DNA from: a virus
Virus record (IMG/VR): IMGVR_UViG_3300021142_000179
Span: 1 to 24,021 of that record
Length of the DNA stretch: 24,021 nucleotides
Strand: one strand, 5' to 3'
Shown here: in pieces, positions 1 to 7,031 of the stretch
Layout of the letters: each line of letters opens with the position of its first letter
Numbering within the stretch: position 1 is the stretch's first letter
Position numbers and translations under genes: made by a program
The notes under the pieces: generated by a model
Database searches by the model: none
Told to the model about the DNA's origin: nothing
What the model saw: only the letters and a program-made list of their open reading frames with translations

Positions 1-648
1 GGAGTGCAACGTCTTTTTACAGGATCGGGTGCGGCGGCAATTTATGTTTGGGGCGCTCAATGCGAGATAGGAGCCTTCCCCACCTCCTACATCCCGACCA
101 CATCGGCGGCGGTGGGGAGGGGTGCGGATGCTCTTGTTACAACTCCCGCTGCGTCTCCGTGGTTTAACGGTACGGTAGGTACGTTTGTTGTCCAAGCCGA
201 TAAAATTGCTCCACTTACTGTTGGCGCTTTGGTCGGCTATTACAACGGAACTGCGTATGGGTACTTAAGCGAAATCACCGCAACCAATAATGGCGGAATT
301 TTTGACACGGCAACTACGTTGCAAAGTGCAAATACCATAAGCACCAACACAACATTTAAATTAGGTACGTTGTACAACGACACGGGCACAACCATGTCGG
401 TATGTTTGAATGGCGGCGCTGTGGCTTCTGCTACACACTCAAGTTCGTTTACAACGACCACTCAAATTGGTTTCGGTGGAAACATCGGTTTTGCGTATTT
501 GAACGGGCATCTTCAGTCCATTCAATACTTCAACTACGCGCTGACTAACACGCAACTTCAAGCCCTGACCTACGCGCAGTACATCTTGCTTGAGAACGGC
601 AACCGAATTCTGCTGGAGAACAACTCCGGCGACATCTTATTAGGATAG
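1..648 (+). CDS. LamG-like phage tail/fibre protein, 5' truncated
   Basis: The reading frame is open to the window edge, so the true start lies upstream; the GTG at 4 is only the first possible codon in view. Counting from it, residues 13-32 carry the motif IYVWGAQCEIGAFPTSYIPT, which in many phage tail proteins links a carbohydrate-binding-like domain to a LamG (concanavalin A-like) domain. Residues 55-190 read as a beta-rich LamG-type fold, with a GTFVVQAD strand near its start and QIGFGGNIGFAYLNG near its end. The C-terminus is an ILLENGNRILLEN tail shared with the 889-residue protein downstream. Likely role: receptor or glycan contact on the virion surface. The family call is from motif recognition and the function is inferred. 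GC looks lower than in the middle of the window. Confidence 0.75.
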   Translation, partial: GVQRLFTGSGAAAIYVWGAQCEIGAFPTSYIPTTSAAVGRGADALVTTPAASPWFNGTVGTFVVQADKIAPLTVGALVGYYNGTAYGYLSEITATNNGGIFDTATTLQSANTISTNTTFKLGTLYNDTGTTMSVCLNGGAVASATHSSSFTTTTQIGFGGNIGFAYLNGHLQSIQYFNYALTNTQLQALTYAQYILLENGNRILLENNSGDILLG

Positions 649-652
649 AACA

Positions 653-1804
653 ATGGCTGACACTAAAATCTCGGCTCTTGCATCAGGCGTACCGGCGGTA
701 ACGACGGACCTGATCCCCATCGCTCGCGGCACGGCGAACTACAGCCTCACGGCTGCGAGCCTCCTTGCTCAGACTGGTTCATTACTTCAAGTCGGTTCTA
801 CGGCTGTTGGTATTGGTACTTCAAGTCCTGCGACGTTCTTAGACGTATCGTACTCAGGCGGTATGGCTCGGTTCGGTGGTGCGTCCAACAACAATATGGT
901 GCAGGTAACTTCTGCACAAACGCTTGGTATGTGGGCAGGTGGTAATTCTCAAATCTACAGTTCCGTTGGATTAATTTTCCTAGTTGGAGCAACAACCGGT
1001 ACTGGTACGCCTACGGGTGGTACGCAGACCATGACTCTTGGTACGAATGGGGCAGTCACCCTCGCAGGGTCTTCGACTTCTGCGTCGCTTACGGTCAACA
1101 ATACTGCAACTCTAAATTCTTCCGCAATAGTTGTTAGCACTGCAGGTGCGGGCAACACCGGCATTGTCGGAGTACAAGTTTCTGACGGTGTTACTACAAG
1201 TGTCTACGGGTACACCGTTGGTACGGCTCACTTCGTCGGAACAAGTACTAGTCACGCTCTTGGATTCATAACCGGTAACGTAAATCGAGCCACTATAAGT
1301 AACACCGGTAACGTTACGATCAACGCTCCGACAAGCGGCACAGCGTTAACTATTACGGGGACAAACTCGACGACTGGTATAGGTGCTGTAATTGCGGGGT
1401 CCTACACTGGCGCAGGTACTACGCAACTTTTGTCGCTTAACGATCTCAACAATACCAATGGCGTAAATTTAAAACTGACCGGTAATGGCGCAACTACGCC
1501 GTCTAAGACGATCCGCGTCAGTAACGGCAATATGGAAATATTGAACGACGCGTACAGCGCGACGTTGCTTCGAGTAGTCGATAGCGGAGTTATTCAAATT
1601 CCTGCAGGCGGCGCTATGCGAATCGTGGCGACCACATACGCGACTATTCCCGCAGCAGCCACGGCGGGTGCGGGGGCGCAGGTGTGGATTACGGATTCCG
1701 GTACGGCGTACACGGGCGCGAATATCGGTACTATTATCAGCGCGGGCGGCGGTGCAAATCTCGCTCCATTGTACTCTGACGGCACTAACTGGCGAATTGG
1801 CTAA
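653..1804 (+). CDS. Putative tail fibre protein
   Basis: A 383-residue protein starting MADTKISALASG. The N-terminal 35 residues (KISAL...TDLIPIARG...YSLTAASLL) match the short attachment segment found at the start of many phage fibres. The rest is a long Ser/Thr/Gly/Ala-rich beta-type sequence with few charged residues, typical of fibrous virion proteins. The C-terminal end AGAGAQVWITDSG...SDGTNWRIG is also a recurrent phage-fibre ending. It lies 4 bases after the LamG-like gene and is presumably in the same transcript. There is no recognisable enzymatic domain or chaperone tail. The fibre role is inferred from composition and the two end motifs. Confidence 0.7.
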   Translation: MADTKISALASGVPAVTTDLIPIARGTANYSLTAASLLAQTGSLLQVGSTAVGIGTSSPATFLDVSYSGGMARFGGASNNNMVQVTSAQTLGMWAGGNSQIYSSVGLIFLVGATTGTGTPTGGTQTMTLGTNGAVTLAGSSTSASLTVNNTATLNSSAIVVSTAGAGNTGIVGVQVSDGVTTSVYGYTVGTAHFVGTSTSHALGFITGNVNRATISNTGNVTINAPTSGTALTITGTNSTTGIGAVIAGSYTGAGTTQLLSLNDLNNTNGVNLKLTGNGATTPSKTIRVSNGNMEILNDAYSATLLRVVDSGVIQIPAGGAMRIVATTYATIPAAATAGAGAQVWITDSGTAYTGANIGTIISAGGGANLAPLYSDGTNWRIG

Positions 1805-1819
1805 AAACGGGGGATTGAA

Positions 1820-1975
1820 ATGACTCTGGAACTCTCGACTGAAGAAGCACAGGCTCTCCTCAACTTCATCGACCTTGGCCTCAAGGCCACGGGTCTGGGT
1901 TCGGCGGAAGCGGCGGTGGTTCTGTCCAAGAAGATTCAGGACGCCGCGAAAGAAGCGGCTAAGGCGGCAGAATGA
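1820..1975 (+). CDS. Small helical protein, unknown function
   Basis: A 51-residue open frame starting MTLELSTEEAQ and ending KEAAKAAE. The predicted structure is nearly all helical, with an amphipathic first half and an Ala/Lys/Glu-rich C-terminus that could form a coiled coil. A GGGGGA-like purine tract (1808-1815) sits just before the ATG and may serve as ribosome binding site. It overlaps the next gene by four bases (ATGA), which argues that it is a real, translationally coupled gene. Tiny proteins starting LELSxEEAxxL are seen next to fibre genes in aquatic phages (from memory). Function unknown. Confidence 0.6.
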   Translation: MTLELSTEEAQALLNFIDLGLKATGLGSAEAAVVLSKKIQDAAKEAAKAAE

Positions 1976-2286
1976 GCGTTACCTACACGACGAGCGTTAC
2001 GTCCTTGGTCACCGTGCCGTCGCAAGACGGCCTGACGGATGTTGTCACTGCCGTGAACTGGCAGGTCTTGGCGACGGACGGGACGTACTACGCGCAGCAG
2101 TCGGGCACCGACGCGGTGGGGCCTCCCAATCCGGGCGACTTCACGGCGTACCCGAATCTGACTCAGGCACAGGTACTGAGTTGGATCCCTGACCCGTCCA
2201 CAGCGGACGTGCAAGCGTACCTCGCGTCTAACATCGCCCTACAGGCCAACCCGCCTGTCGTGACCCTGCCACCGCCTTGGGGATAA
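1972..2286 (+). CDS. Hypothetical virion-associated protein
   Basis: A 104-residue protein with a beta-rich N-terminal half (VTYTTSVTSL, VVTAVNWQVLATDGTYYA) and a short helical segment around LTQAQVLSWIPD, ending in a Pro-rich tail PPVVTLPPPWG. The 'W-x-V-x-A-x-D-G' pattern recalls small phage proteins placed near tail fibres, but I cannot assign a family with confidence. Its start overlaps the stop of the preceding small gene (ATGA), so the two are probably translated together. There are no Cys, signal peptide or membrane segment. Function unknown. Confidence 0.65.
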   Translation: MSVTYTTSVTSLVTVPSQDGLTDVVTAVNWQVLATDGTYYAQQSGTDAVGPPNPGDFTAYPNLTQAQVLSWIPDPSTADVQAYLASNIALQANPPVVTLPPPWG

Positions 2287-2289
2287 TCC

Positions 2290-2541
2290 GTGAGCGACCA
2301 CAACGACACCATCAAGCACAGCCTAGATCTCGCTTTCGCTGCGGTAGTGGGCGGTGCGTGGCTACAGGTACTGCCGACGGTAACGACCATTGCGGGCCTC
2401 GTGTGGTACCTGCTCCGGATCTGGGAGTCGGAGACGGTCAAGCAGTTGACGGGTAGACCCATGAGCAATCGTGACTGGATAGACACGATGCAATTCCGCA
2501 GCCTGAGAAAAAGGCAAGAAGATGCCGAGCGTAAGAATTAG
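2290..2541 (+). CDS. Small membrane protein, holin candidate
   Basis: An 83-residue protein with a GTG start just after the preceding stop. Residues 14-28 and 30-45 are hydrophobic, separated by a single Pro (QVLPTV), so this could be one long or two short membrane segments in a hairpin. They are followed by the polar tail RIWESETVKQLTG and a basic Arg/Lys-rich C-terminus. This resembles small holin-like proteins of aquatic podoviruses. It sits far from the endolysin gene, while a second two-TM protein lies beside that enzyme. A holin role is therefore one option; a virion membrane-interaction or anti-holin role is another. Confidence 0.55.
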   Translation: MSDHNDTIKHSLDLAFAAVVGGAWLQVLPTVTTIAGLVWYLLRIWESETVKQLTGRPMSNRDWIDTMQFRSLRKRQEDAERKN

Positions 2542-2550
2542 CGTTCAATG

Positions 2551-2558
2551 AAAGGAAA
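2551..2558 (+). promoter_or_regulatory. Ribosome binding site fixing the start at 2563
   Basis: AAAGGAAA sits five bases before the ATG at 2563 and directly after the alternative ATG at 2548. This spacing favours 2563 (MPSVSTKQHN) as the start. Confidence 0.55.
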
Positions 2559-2562
2559 TCAA

Positions 2563-3750
2563 ATGCCTTCTGTTTCAACTAAGCAGCACAACCTCATGGA
2601 AGCCGTGGCACACAATCCCGGCTTTGCCAAAAAGGTTGGCATCCCACAGAAGGTGGGTAAACATTTCCATGAGGCGGACAAGATGAAAGGCAAGAAATTC
2701 GCGATGGGCGGCCCCGCGGCACCGGGAACGCAAGCCGGAGGTCCGGGGGCGGCTATGTTAATGTCAGGCGCTCCGATTCCGACGGGCGGATTGATGCCCG
2801 GATTTTCGGGGTCTATGGCGGGAAGAGGTCCGGGCGGCCCTAACGCTTTACCGGGGATGCGCCCCCCTATGATGCGTCCCGGCATGGATCGGGACCGTAT
2901 GCACATGAAAAAAGGTGGACATGTGAAACCGAATGAATTGAAAGGCAAGGCGAAGGAAACGAAGTCCATCGCCGCTGCCGAAATGAAAGCCCTGAAGCGC
3001 GGTCACGCGCCGAAGGAAGTTATGGAACACGAAAAAGCGGAGCATAAGGCTATGGGCTACAAGAAAGGCGGTCACGTCGAAACCCCGAAGAAGGGTTTTG
3101 CGATGGCTGAGACCAAAGGTGGTCGCAAGCCACCGCACAGTCACAAGGGCGAAGAAGGCGATACCAAGCTGAAGGGCTTCGGTATGGGCAGGGGCGAAGG
3201 CAAGGGTCGTAAAGTCACCAAGGCTGAAAAGCCGAAAGACGAGACCAAGACCAAAGGCTTTGCCATGAAGAAGGGCGGTCACGTTAAGCACCACGCCAAA
3301 GGTGGCGCTGCCAAGGCTGCTCACAAGCCGAAGCCGAAAGGCAAGATCAATCCGGCGGCACTTGCTGCCATGATGGGGCCTCCGGGCGGCGCTCCTCCGA
3401 TGGGTGGCGCTCCTGATATGGGTGGCGGCGCTCCTCCGATGGGTGGCGGCGCTCCTCCGATGGGTGGCGCTCCGGGGATGAAGAAGGGTGGGCATATTAG
3501 CCACCACCATCACCACCACTACGCCAAGGGCGGTCACGTCAAGAAAGAGCCGGAATCGGGGCCGTACATGGTGCGTAAAGTCCACAAGGCGGCTGAAAAG
3601 CCGCACCGGAAGGAAGACGGCGTTGCACAGCGTGGACACACCCGTGGCAAAGAAGTGAGAATGGCCTCGGGCGGTCATGTTGGCTCGCATCCGTCTCGTC
3701 GCGCTGACGGTGTTGCAGAGCGCGGTCACACCACTTGCAAGATTCGTTAA
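2563..3750 (+). CDS. Basic KGGH-repeat protein with natural His6
   Basis: A 395-residue low-complexity protein starting MPSVSTKQHNLMEAVAHNPG, an N-terminus common in small phage proteins. Six copies of a [K/S]GGH[V/I] motif punctuate the chain, mostly as KKGGHV. Between them lie Lys/Glu-rich helical stretches (KAKETKSIAAAEMKALK), Met/Pro/Gly-rich stretches and a GGGAPPM tandem repeat. A run of six histidines, ISHHHHHHYAKGG, is encoded at 3502-3519. The end has two copies of an [E/A]DGVA[Q/E]RGHT motif, related to the ADGxAxRGxT endings seen in many aquatic phage proteins. The protein is strongly positive, so binding DNA, RNA, metal or a virion partner are all possible. No catalytic fold is visible. 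The Shine-Dalgarno of the next gene overlaps its stop codon. Confidence 0.7.
   Translation: MPSVSTKQHNLMEAVAHNPGFAKKVGIPQKVGKHFHEADKMKGKKFAMGGPAAPGTQAGGPGAAMLMSGAPIPTGGLMPGFSGSMAGRGPGGPNALPGMRPPMMRPGMDRDRMHMKKGGHVKPNELKGKAKETKSIAAAEMKALKRGHAPKEVMEHEKAEHKAMGYKKGGHVETPKKGFAMAETKGGRKPPHSHKGEEGDTKLKGFGMGRGEGKGRKVTKAEKPKDETKTKGFAMKKGGHVKHHAKGGAAKAAHKPKPKGKINPAALAAMMGPPGGAPPMGGAPDMGGGAPPMGGGAPPMGGAPGMKKGGHISHHHHHHYAKGGHVKKEPESGPYMVRKVHKAAEKPHRKEDGVAQRGHTRGKEVRMASGGHVGSHPSRRADGVAERGHTTCKIR
3386..3473 (+). repeat. Tandem GGGAPPM-coding repeat
   Basis: The 18-base unit GCTCCTCCGATGGGTGGC occurs at 3391, 3430 and 3451, with a degenerate copy between the first two. The last two copies are exactly 21 bases apart. 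They code for Gly/Ala/Pro/Met repeats in the KGGH protein, a tract likely to vary by slippage. Confidence 0.8.
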
Positions 3751-3754
3751 GGAG
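3749..3754 (+). promoter_or_regulatory. Strong Shine-Dalgarno overlapping the upstream stop
   Basis: AAGGAG overlaps the TAA at 3748-3750 and lies seven bases before the ATG at 3762. It selects that ATG rather than the in-frame ATG at 3735 inside the previous gene. Confidence 0.75.
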
Positions 3755-3761
3755 TATCCAA

Positions 3762-3992
3762 ATGTCGAAGCACGGTCATCACGGTCATCTCAAGCCTCAT
3801 CATTCCAAGGGTCATCACGGTCCACACGGCTCGCACGAGCATGTGACCCATGAGCATCACCCGGAGCATCATGAGCCGAAGCACCACACCCATCACATGA
3901 CGCCGCACCACATCCATCACAAGCATGGCGGTCATGTTGATTCGCACATGCCGCATCACGAACACATCCGTAAGCACTATCACGGGAAGTAA
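3762..3992 (+). CDS. Extreme histidine-rich small protein
   Basis: A 76-residue protein starting MSKHGHHGHLKPHH. I count 32 histidines (42%), spread evenly in HH, HxH and HxxH spacing together with Lys, Glu, Pro and Gly. There are no Cys or Trp and hardly any hydrophobic residues, so a stable hydrophobic core is unlikely. One KHGGHV unit links it to the KGGH-repeat protein upstream, suggesting common origin or a common partner. The strong ribosome binding site points to good expression. Known His-rich proteins bind Zn, Ni, Cu or heme, or become charged at low pH; which applies here is unknown. It is a real gene by context, since it fills the space exactly between coupled neighbours. Confidence 0.7.
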   Translation: MSKHGHHGHLKPHHSKGHHGPHGSHEHVTHEHHPEHHEPKHHTHHMTPHHIHHKHGGHVDSHMPHHEHIRKHYHGK

Positions 3993-3995
3993 GTG

Positions 3996-4358
3996 ATGAA
4001 AGCTTCACGGGGCATGGGAGCCATGAATCCCAGTAAAGTCCCTACCCCCCGTACTGGGAGGAAGGTCCATGCCCCCGTGAAGGCTTGTTCTGGTGGACGT
4101 ATGGCGAAGGGCGGGTTGGCATGGACTCGCAAAGAGGGGAAAAACCCCAAAGGCGGGCTGAATGCCAAGGGACGAGCCTCGTATAACAAGGCTCATGGCG
4201 CACACTTGAAGGCTCCCGCGCCGCATCCGAAAACCAAAAAGGATGCCGGTAGGCGTAAATCTTTTTGTGCCAGAATGTCAGGTATGCCGGGGCCTATGAA
4301 AGACGATAAAGGAAGGCCGACACGTAAAGCGCTGTCGTTACGAGCATGGAACTGTTAA
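3996..4358 (+). CDS. DUF6321-like basic phage protein
   Basis: A 120-residue protein with start chosen at ATG 3996 ([16 protein letters not shown], a frequent phage N-terminus); a GTG at 3993 is possible. The C-terminal half carries the conserved block [19 protein letters not shown], then [17 protein letters not shown], and a terminal RAWNC. This is the pattern I associate with DUF6321, a family of unknown function found in phage structural regions. Lys and Arg are abundant and there are three Cys residues, one of them the last residue. It is the third basic protein in a row here. Its end overlaps the endonuclease gene by 13 bases. Confidence 0.75.
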   Translation: MKASRGMGAMNPSKVPTPRTGRKVHAPVKACSGGRMAKGGLAWTRKEGKNPKGGLNAKGRASYNKAHGAHLKAPAPHPKTKKDAGRRKSFCARMSGMPGPMKDDKGRPTRKALSLRAWNC

Positions 4359-4753
4359 CTTGCACAAAATGTAAGCAAGAAAAACCCGGTACTCCGGAGT
4401 TTTTCCCATTGCATAACAAAAAGATCAATGGGCTAGACAGTTGGTGCCGGAAGTGTCGTAGCACCTATCGTTCAGAAATACGCCGGGGGAATTTTCGCGA
4501 TGTGATTTCTGACGAAGATTTGAAAGATCTTATTCAGACCACTAAAGAGTGTGTTATTTGCGGTAGTGATGATAGCCCTCTTGTGGTTGATCATGACCAT
4601 AAGACGGGGCAGGTTAGGGGCTTACTATGCAGCCATTGCAATCGCGGACTGGGGCATTTTAGAGATAGTCCTGAGTTGCTGGAATTTGCGCGAATGTATC
4701 TGTTAGCGCAGAAAGACGATCCCGAGTGGCTTAAATACTCTGAGGCATCCTAA
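4346..4753 (+). CDS. Endonuclease VII-like Holliday junction resolvase
   Basis: A 135-residue protein with a clear recombination endonuclease VII domain. C69/C72 and C95/C98 would bind structural zinc. The block [20 protein letters not shown] contains D82, H83, H85 and N99, equivalent to T4 gp49 catalytic residues D40, H41, H43 and N62. An extra N-terminal CxxC pair (C6/C9 with C34/C37) suggests a second zinc-binding module, common in phage versions of this family. Known role: cutting branched DNA so it can be packaged, although small stand-alone copies can also act as homing-type nucleases. It is AT-richer than its neighbours. Its start lies inside the preceding gene and its stop overlaps the next ATG (TAATG). 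Confidence 0.9.
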   Translation: MELLTCTKCKQEKPGTPEFFPLHNKKINGLDSWCRKCRSTYRSEIRRGNFRDVISDEDLKDLIQTTKECVICGSDDSPLVVDHDHKTGQVRGLLCSHCNRGLGHFRDSPELLEFARMYLLAQKDDPEWLKYSEAS

Positions 4754-5481
4754 TGACCGCTACACTGTCCGGGCTTACAACGTTTAATCCGAACCTCAAC
4801 GACGTTGTTGAGGAGGCGTTTGAGCGTTGTGGCGCAGAGTTACGCTCGGGATATGACCTGCGTACGGCTACGCGCAGTCTGAATCTGATGTTCATGGACT
4901 GGGCCAATCGCGGCGTCAATCTGTGGACGATGGATCTGTCGTATCAACAGGTGCTGACTTCGGGCGTTGCGACCTACACGGTTCCGTCCGATACGGTGGA
5001 CTTGCTCGACCATGTGATCCGTACAGGGTCTGGGACGACGCAGCAGGACATCAACATCACGCGCATCTCCAGTTCGACCTACCTCATGATCCCCAACAAG
5101 ACGGCGACAGGCCGTCCGATTCAGGTGTGGATCAATCGGTTGAGCGGTCAGACGGCGGCGGGTGGTAGCACTACAACATACGCGCCCACGATCACGGTTT
5201 GGCCTACACCAGACAATTCTACGACATATACGTTCGTAGCGACGCGGCTGCGGCGTATTCAGGATGCGGGAACAGGTCTCAACATTCAGGACATGTCTTT
5301 CCGGTTCTGGCCCGCGATGTGTTCGGGTCTGGCCTACTACTTGTCTATGAAGATCACCGGGGCTGAGTCACGTACGCAGGTTCTTAAGATGGCGTACGAC
5401 GAGGATTGGCAACGCGCGGCAGACGAAGACCGCGAGAAGGCGGCGATCCGGTTTGTTCCACGTGAAACATTCCTACGGTGA
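4753..5481 (+). CDS. Putative connector/tail-completion virion protein
   Basis: A 242-residue protein starting [20 protein letters not shown]. The N-terminal 55 residues are helical (EEAFERCG...TATRSLNLMFMDWANRG), followed by a beta region (YQQVLTSGVATYTVPSDTVD) and a helical C-terminus (YDEDWQRAADEDREKA) ending FVPRETFLR. A helix bundle plus beta insertion fits the general layout of tail-tube/adaptor proteins such as T7 gp11. Homologues with this opening are common in aquatic podovirus contigs, where they lie close to an SU10-type adaptor as here. The exact place in the virion is inferred. Its ATG overlaps the stop of the endonuclease gene. Confidence 0.65.
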   Translation: MTATLSGLTTFNPNLNDVVEEAFERCGAELRSGYDLRTATRSLNLMFMDWANRGVNLWTMDLSYQQVLTSGVATYTVPSDTVDLLDHVIRTGSGTTQQDINITRISSSTYLMIPNKTATGRPIQVWINRLSGQTAAGGSTTTYAPTITVWPTPDNSTTYTFVATRLRRIQDAGTGLNIQDMSFRFWPAMCSGLAYYLSMKITGAESRTQVLKMAYDEDWQRAADEDREKAAIRFVPRETFLR

Positions 5482-5484
5482 TGT

Positions 5485-5865
5485 ATGCCTAGTCGGTTTG
5501 CATCGGCTAAAAATGCAATTGCGGAATGTGACCGCTGTGGGTTCCGTTACAAACTGACGGAACTCAAGAACCTTGTCATCAAGACCAAGAACGTCAGTAT
5601 CAAGGTCTGCCCGACATGTTGGGAACCGGATCAACCGCAGTTGCAGTTAGGTCTGTATCCAGTCAACGACCCGCAAGCGGTGCGGGAGCCTCGCAAGGAC
5701 ATCAGTTATTACACCGCGAACGGTGTGAATGGCGGTGACGGTGGTAGCCGTATCTACCAATGGGGATGGAATCCAATCGGGTATAACACATCGTTTTTGC
5801 CTGAGACGCCTAACGATCTAATCGGCGTCGGTGGCGTGGGTACGGTTACTATAGCGTTCTCCTAG
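5485..5865 (+). CDS. Small Cys4 zinc-ribbon phage protein
   Basis: A 126-residue protein. C15xxC18 (ECDRCGF) and C42xxC45 (VCPTCWEPDQPQLQLG) form a probable four-cysteine zinc ribbon, followed by the conserved-looking NDPQAVREPR and then a Gly/Asn-rich, aromatic tail (SRIYQWGWNPIGYN) with a beta-type end. This architecture (ribbon, DPQ..R.PR, glycine-rich tail) recurs beside the SU10-type adaptor in aquatic phages. The ribbon may be structural, with the tail contributing to the virion. There is no nuclease or polymerase signature. Three bases separate it from the preceding stop. Confidence 0.7.
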   Translation: MPSRFASAKNAIAECDRCGFRYKLTELKNLVIKTKNVSIKVCPTCWEPDQPQLQLGLYPVNDPQAVREPRKDISYYTANGVNGGDGGSRIYQWGWNPIGYNTSFLPETPNDLIGVGGVGTVTIAFS

Positions 5866-5874
5866 GAGAGTTAG

Positions 5875-6024
5875 ATGAAGAAGCACGACAAGCATCACGA
5901 CGGCAAGAAGCACATGGCGGCGGGTGGTGTCACTGGCGAAGCCATGAAGAAGTATGGGCGCAATCTCGCCCGTGCGATGAACCAGAAAGCCGCGTCGCAT
6001 AAGAGCGGCGGTCGGGGGCGGTAA
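5875..6024 (+). CDS. Tiny basic protein, unknown function
   Basis: A 49-residue protein starting MKKHDKHHDGKKHMAAGG and ending KSGGRGR. It is rich in Lys, His and Arg, with a central helical segment (AMKKYGRNLARAMNQ). AGGAGAG at 5864-5870, overlapping the upstream TAG stop, gives it a good ribosome binding site, and its stop overlaps the next ATG (TAATG). Short proteins with the K.GRN.ARA.NQ signature are frequent in aquatic phage structural regions. It resembles the His/Lys-rich cluster at 2563-4358 in composition. Function unknown. Confidence 0.65.
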   Translation: MKKHDKHHDGKKHMAAGGVTGEAMKKYGRNLARAMNQKAASHKSGGRGR

Positions 6025-6326
6025 TGAGCAACAAATGGCAGGATTTTAAGTATTTCGGGTGGGATGAACCGAACCCCATCGGGAAGTACAAGCAGCCTAT
6101 GAAGAACCCTCGGTTCACCGACGGTCAGGGCTACGAGTCTGATGAACTCGACCGCATGGGCACCAAGACCTACGGTCGTTGGGTGCGCCCGTTGAACGGC
6201 GACAAGAAGGAACGCCTTGAGATCCGTGGTTGCAAGAACACGACTCGCGGCAAGCACTTCTACGAGGATCACCAAGAGCGCGATCAGGTTCGTACTAAGG
6301 CTCGTCCGGGCAAGCACGAGGACTGA
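6024..6326 (+). CDS. Hypothetical phage protein, charged
   Basis: A 100-residue protein starting MSNKWQDFKYFGWDEPNP. It is highly charged and aromatic (KYFGWDEPNPIGKYKQP, YESDELDRMG), with a basic second half (KKERLEIRGCKNTTRGKHFYEDH). There is a single Cys and no membrane segment. It is translationally coupled to the preceding tiny basic gene by a one-base overlap and is followed 6 bases later by the SU10-type adaptor gene. I do not recognise a characterised family. The context suggests a minor virion or assembly factor. Confidence 0.65.
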   Translation: MSNKWQDFKYFGWDEPNPIGKYKQPMKNPRFTDGQGYESDELDRMGTKTYGRWVRPLNGDKKERLEIRGCKNTTRGKHFYEDHQERDQVRTKARPGKHED

Positions 6327-6332
6327 TAGGCC

Positions 6333-7031
6333 ATGCAGGTCATCTACAGCACGTCGTCGTCTGCGACGAACAACTTGTACACGATGATTCAGAACTACTG
6401 TGAATCGTCGGAAGCGTCGTTCGTTGCGAACATACCGAACTTTGTACAGTTAGCGGAAGAGCGGATCTATAACTCTGTTCAGCTTCCTGTCATTCGACAG
6501 AACGCGACGGGTACGATGACTGCGGGCAATCAGTATCTCCAGTTGCCTTCCACGGTCGGCGGTGTGCCGGTGTCTTGGCTGTCGATCTTCTCGGTCGCGG
6601 TCATCAACCCGAACAACATCGCGGGTAACATCAGTCAGGCGTTCTTGCTCGACAAGGACGTGAACTTCGTTCGCCAGTCGTATCCAGACCCTACGATCAC
6701 CGGTACGCCGCAGCACTATGGCGTGTTTGACTCCAGTACGCTGATTCTTGGCCCTACGCCGGATCAGAACTACGCGGTCGAGATGCACTACTACGGTTAC
6801 CCTGCGTCCATCGTGACGGCAACCAATACATGGTTGGGCAATAACTTCGGTGAAGTATTGCTGTACGGTGCGGTGCGTGAAGGATACGTCTACCTGAAGG
6901 GTGAGACGGACATGGCACAGAAGTACGACCAGATGTATCAGGAAGGCATGGCGCTGCTCAAGCAGCTTGGCGATGGCAAAGACCGTCAGGACGCGTATCG
7001 CTCCGGACAGGTTAGGGTCAAAGTACAATGA
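6333..7031 (+). CDS. SU10-type head-tail adaptor protein
   Basis: A 232-residue protein. Features match the SU10 adaptor family: an N-terminal helix region with FVQLAEERIYNSVQLPVIRQ, a strand-rich part with QYLQLPSTVGG, a central LDKDVNFVRQSYPD, then STLILGPTPDQNYAVEMHYY followed by GNNFGEVLLYGAVREGYVYL and a C-terminal helix (YDQMYQEGMALLKQLGDG). Adaptors form a dodecameric ring under the portal and connect it to the short tail. This is the main evidence for a podovirus. The start at 6333 is the only sensible ATG. The stop overlaps the next gene by four bases (ATGA). Confidence 0.8.
   Translation: MQVIYSTSSSATNNLYTMIQNYCESSEASFVANIPNFVQLAEERIYNSVQLPVIRQNATGTMTAGNQYLQLPSTVGGVPVSWLSIFSVAVINPNNIAGNISQAFLLDKDVNFVRQSYPDPTITGTPQHYGVFDSSTLILGPTPDQNYAVEMHYYGYPASIVTATNTWLGNNFGEVLLYGAVREGYVYLKGETDMAQKYDQMYQEGMALLKQLGDGKDRQDAYRSGQVRVKVQ

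Noticed and set aside
1875-2192. Arg-rich + frame overlapping 1820-2286
   Set aside because: It is out of frame with two coupled small genes that have better starts, and its Arg/His composition is typical of a shadow frame.
3502-3519. His6 as a sign of vector contamination
   Set aside because: The run is internal, with mixed CAC/CAT codons, and is flanked by native KGGH repeats; no vector sequence is seen.
2848-3729. Long antisense frame of 293 codons opposite the KGGH-repeat gene
   Set aside because: It is the shadow of a Lys/Gly/His-rich gene whose codons avoid antisense stops; it has no ribosome binding site and its His/Arg/Leu content mirrors the sense repeats.
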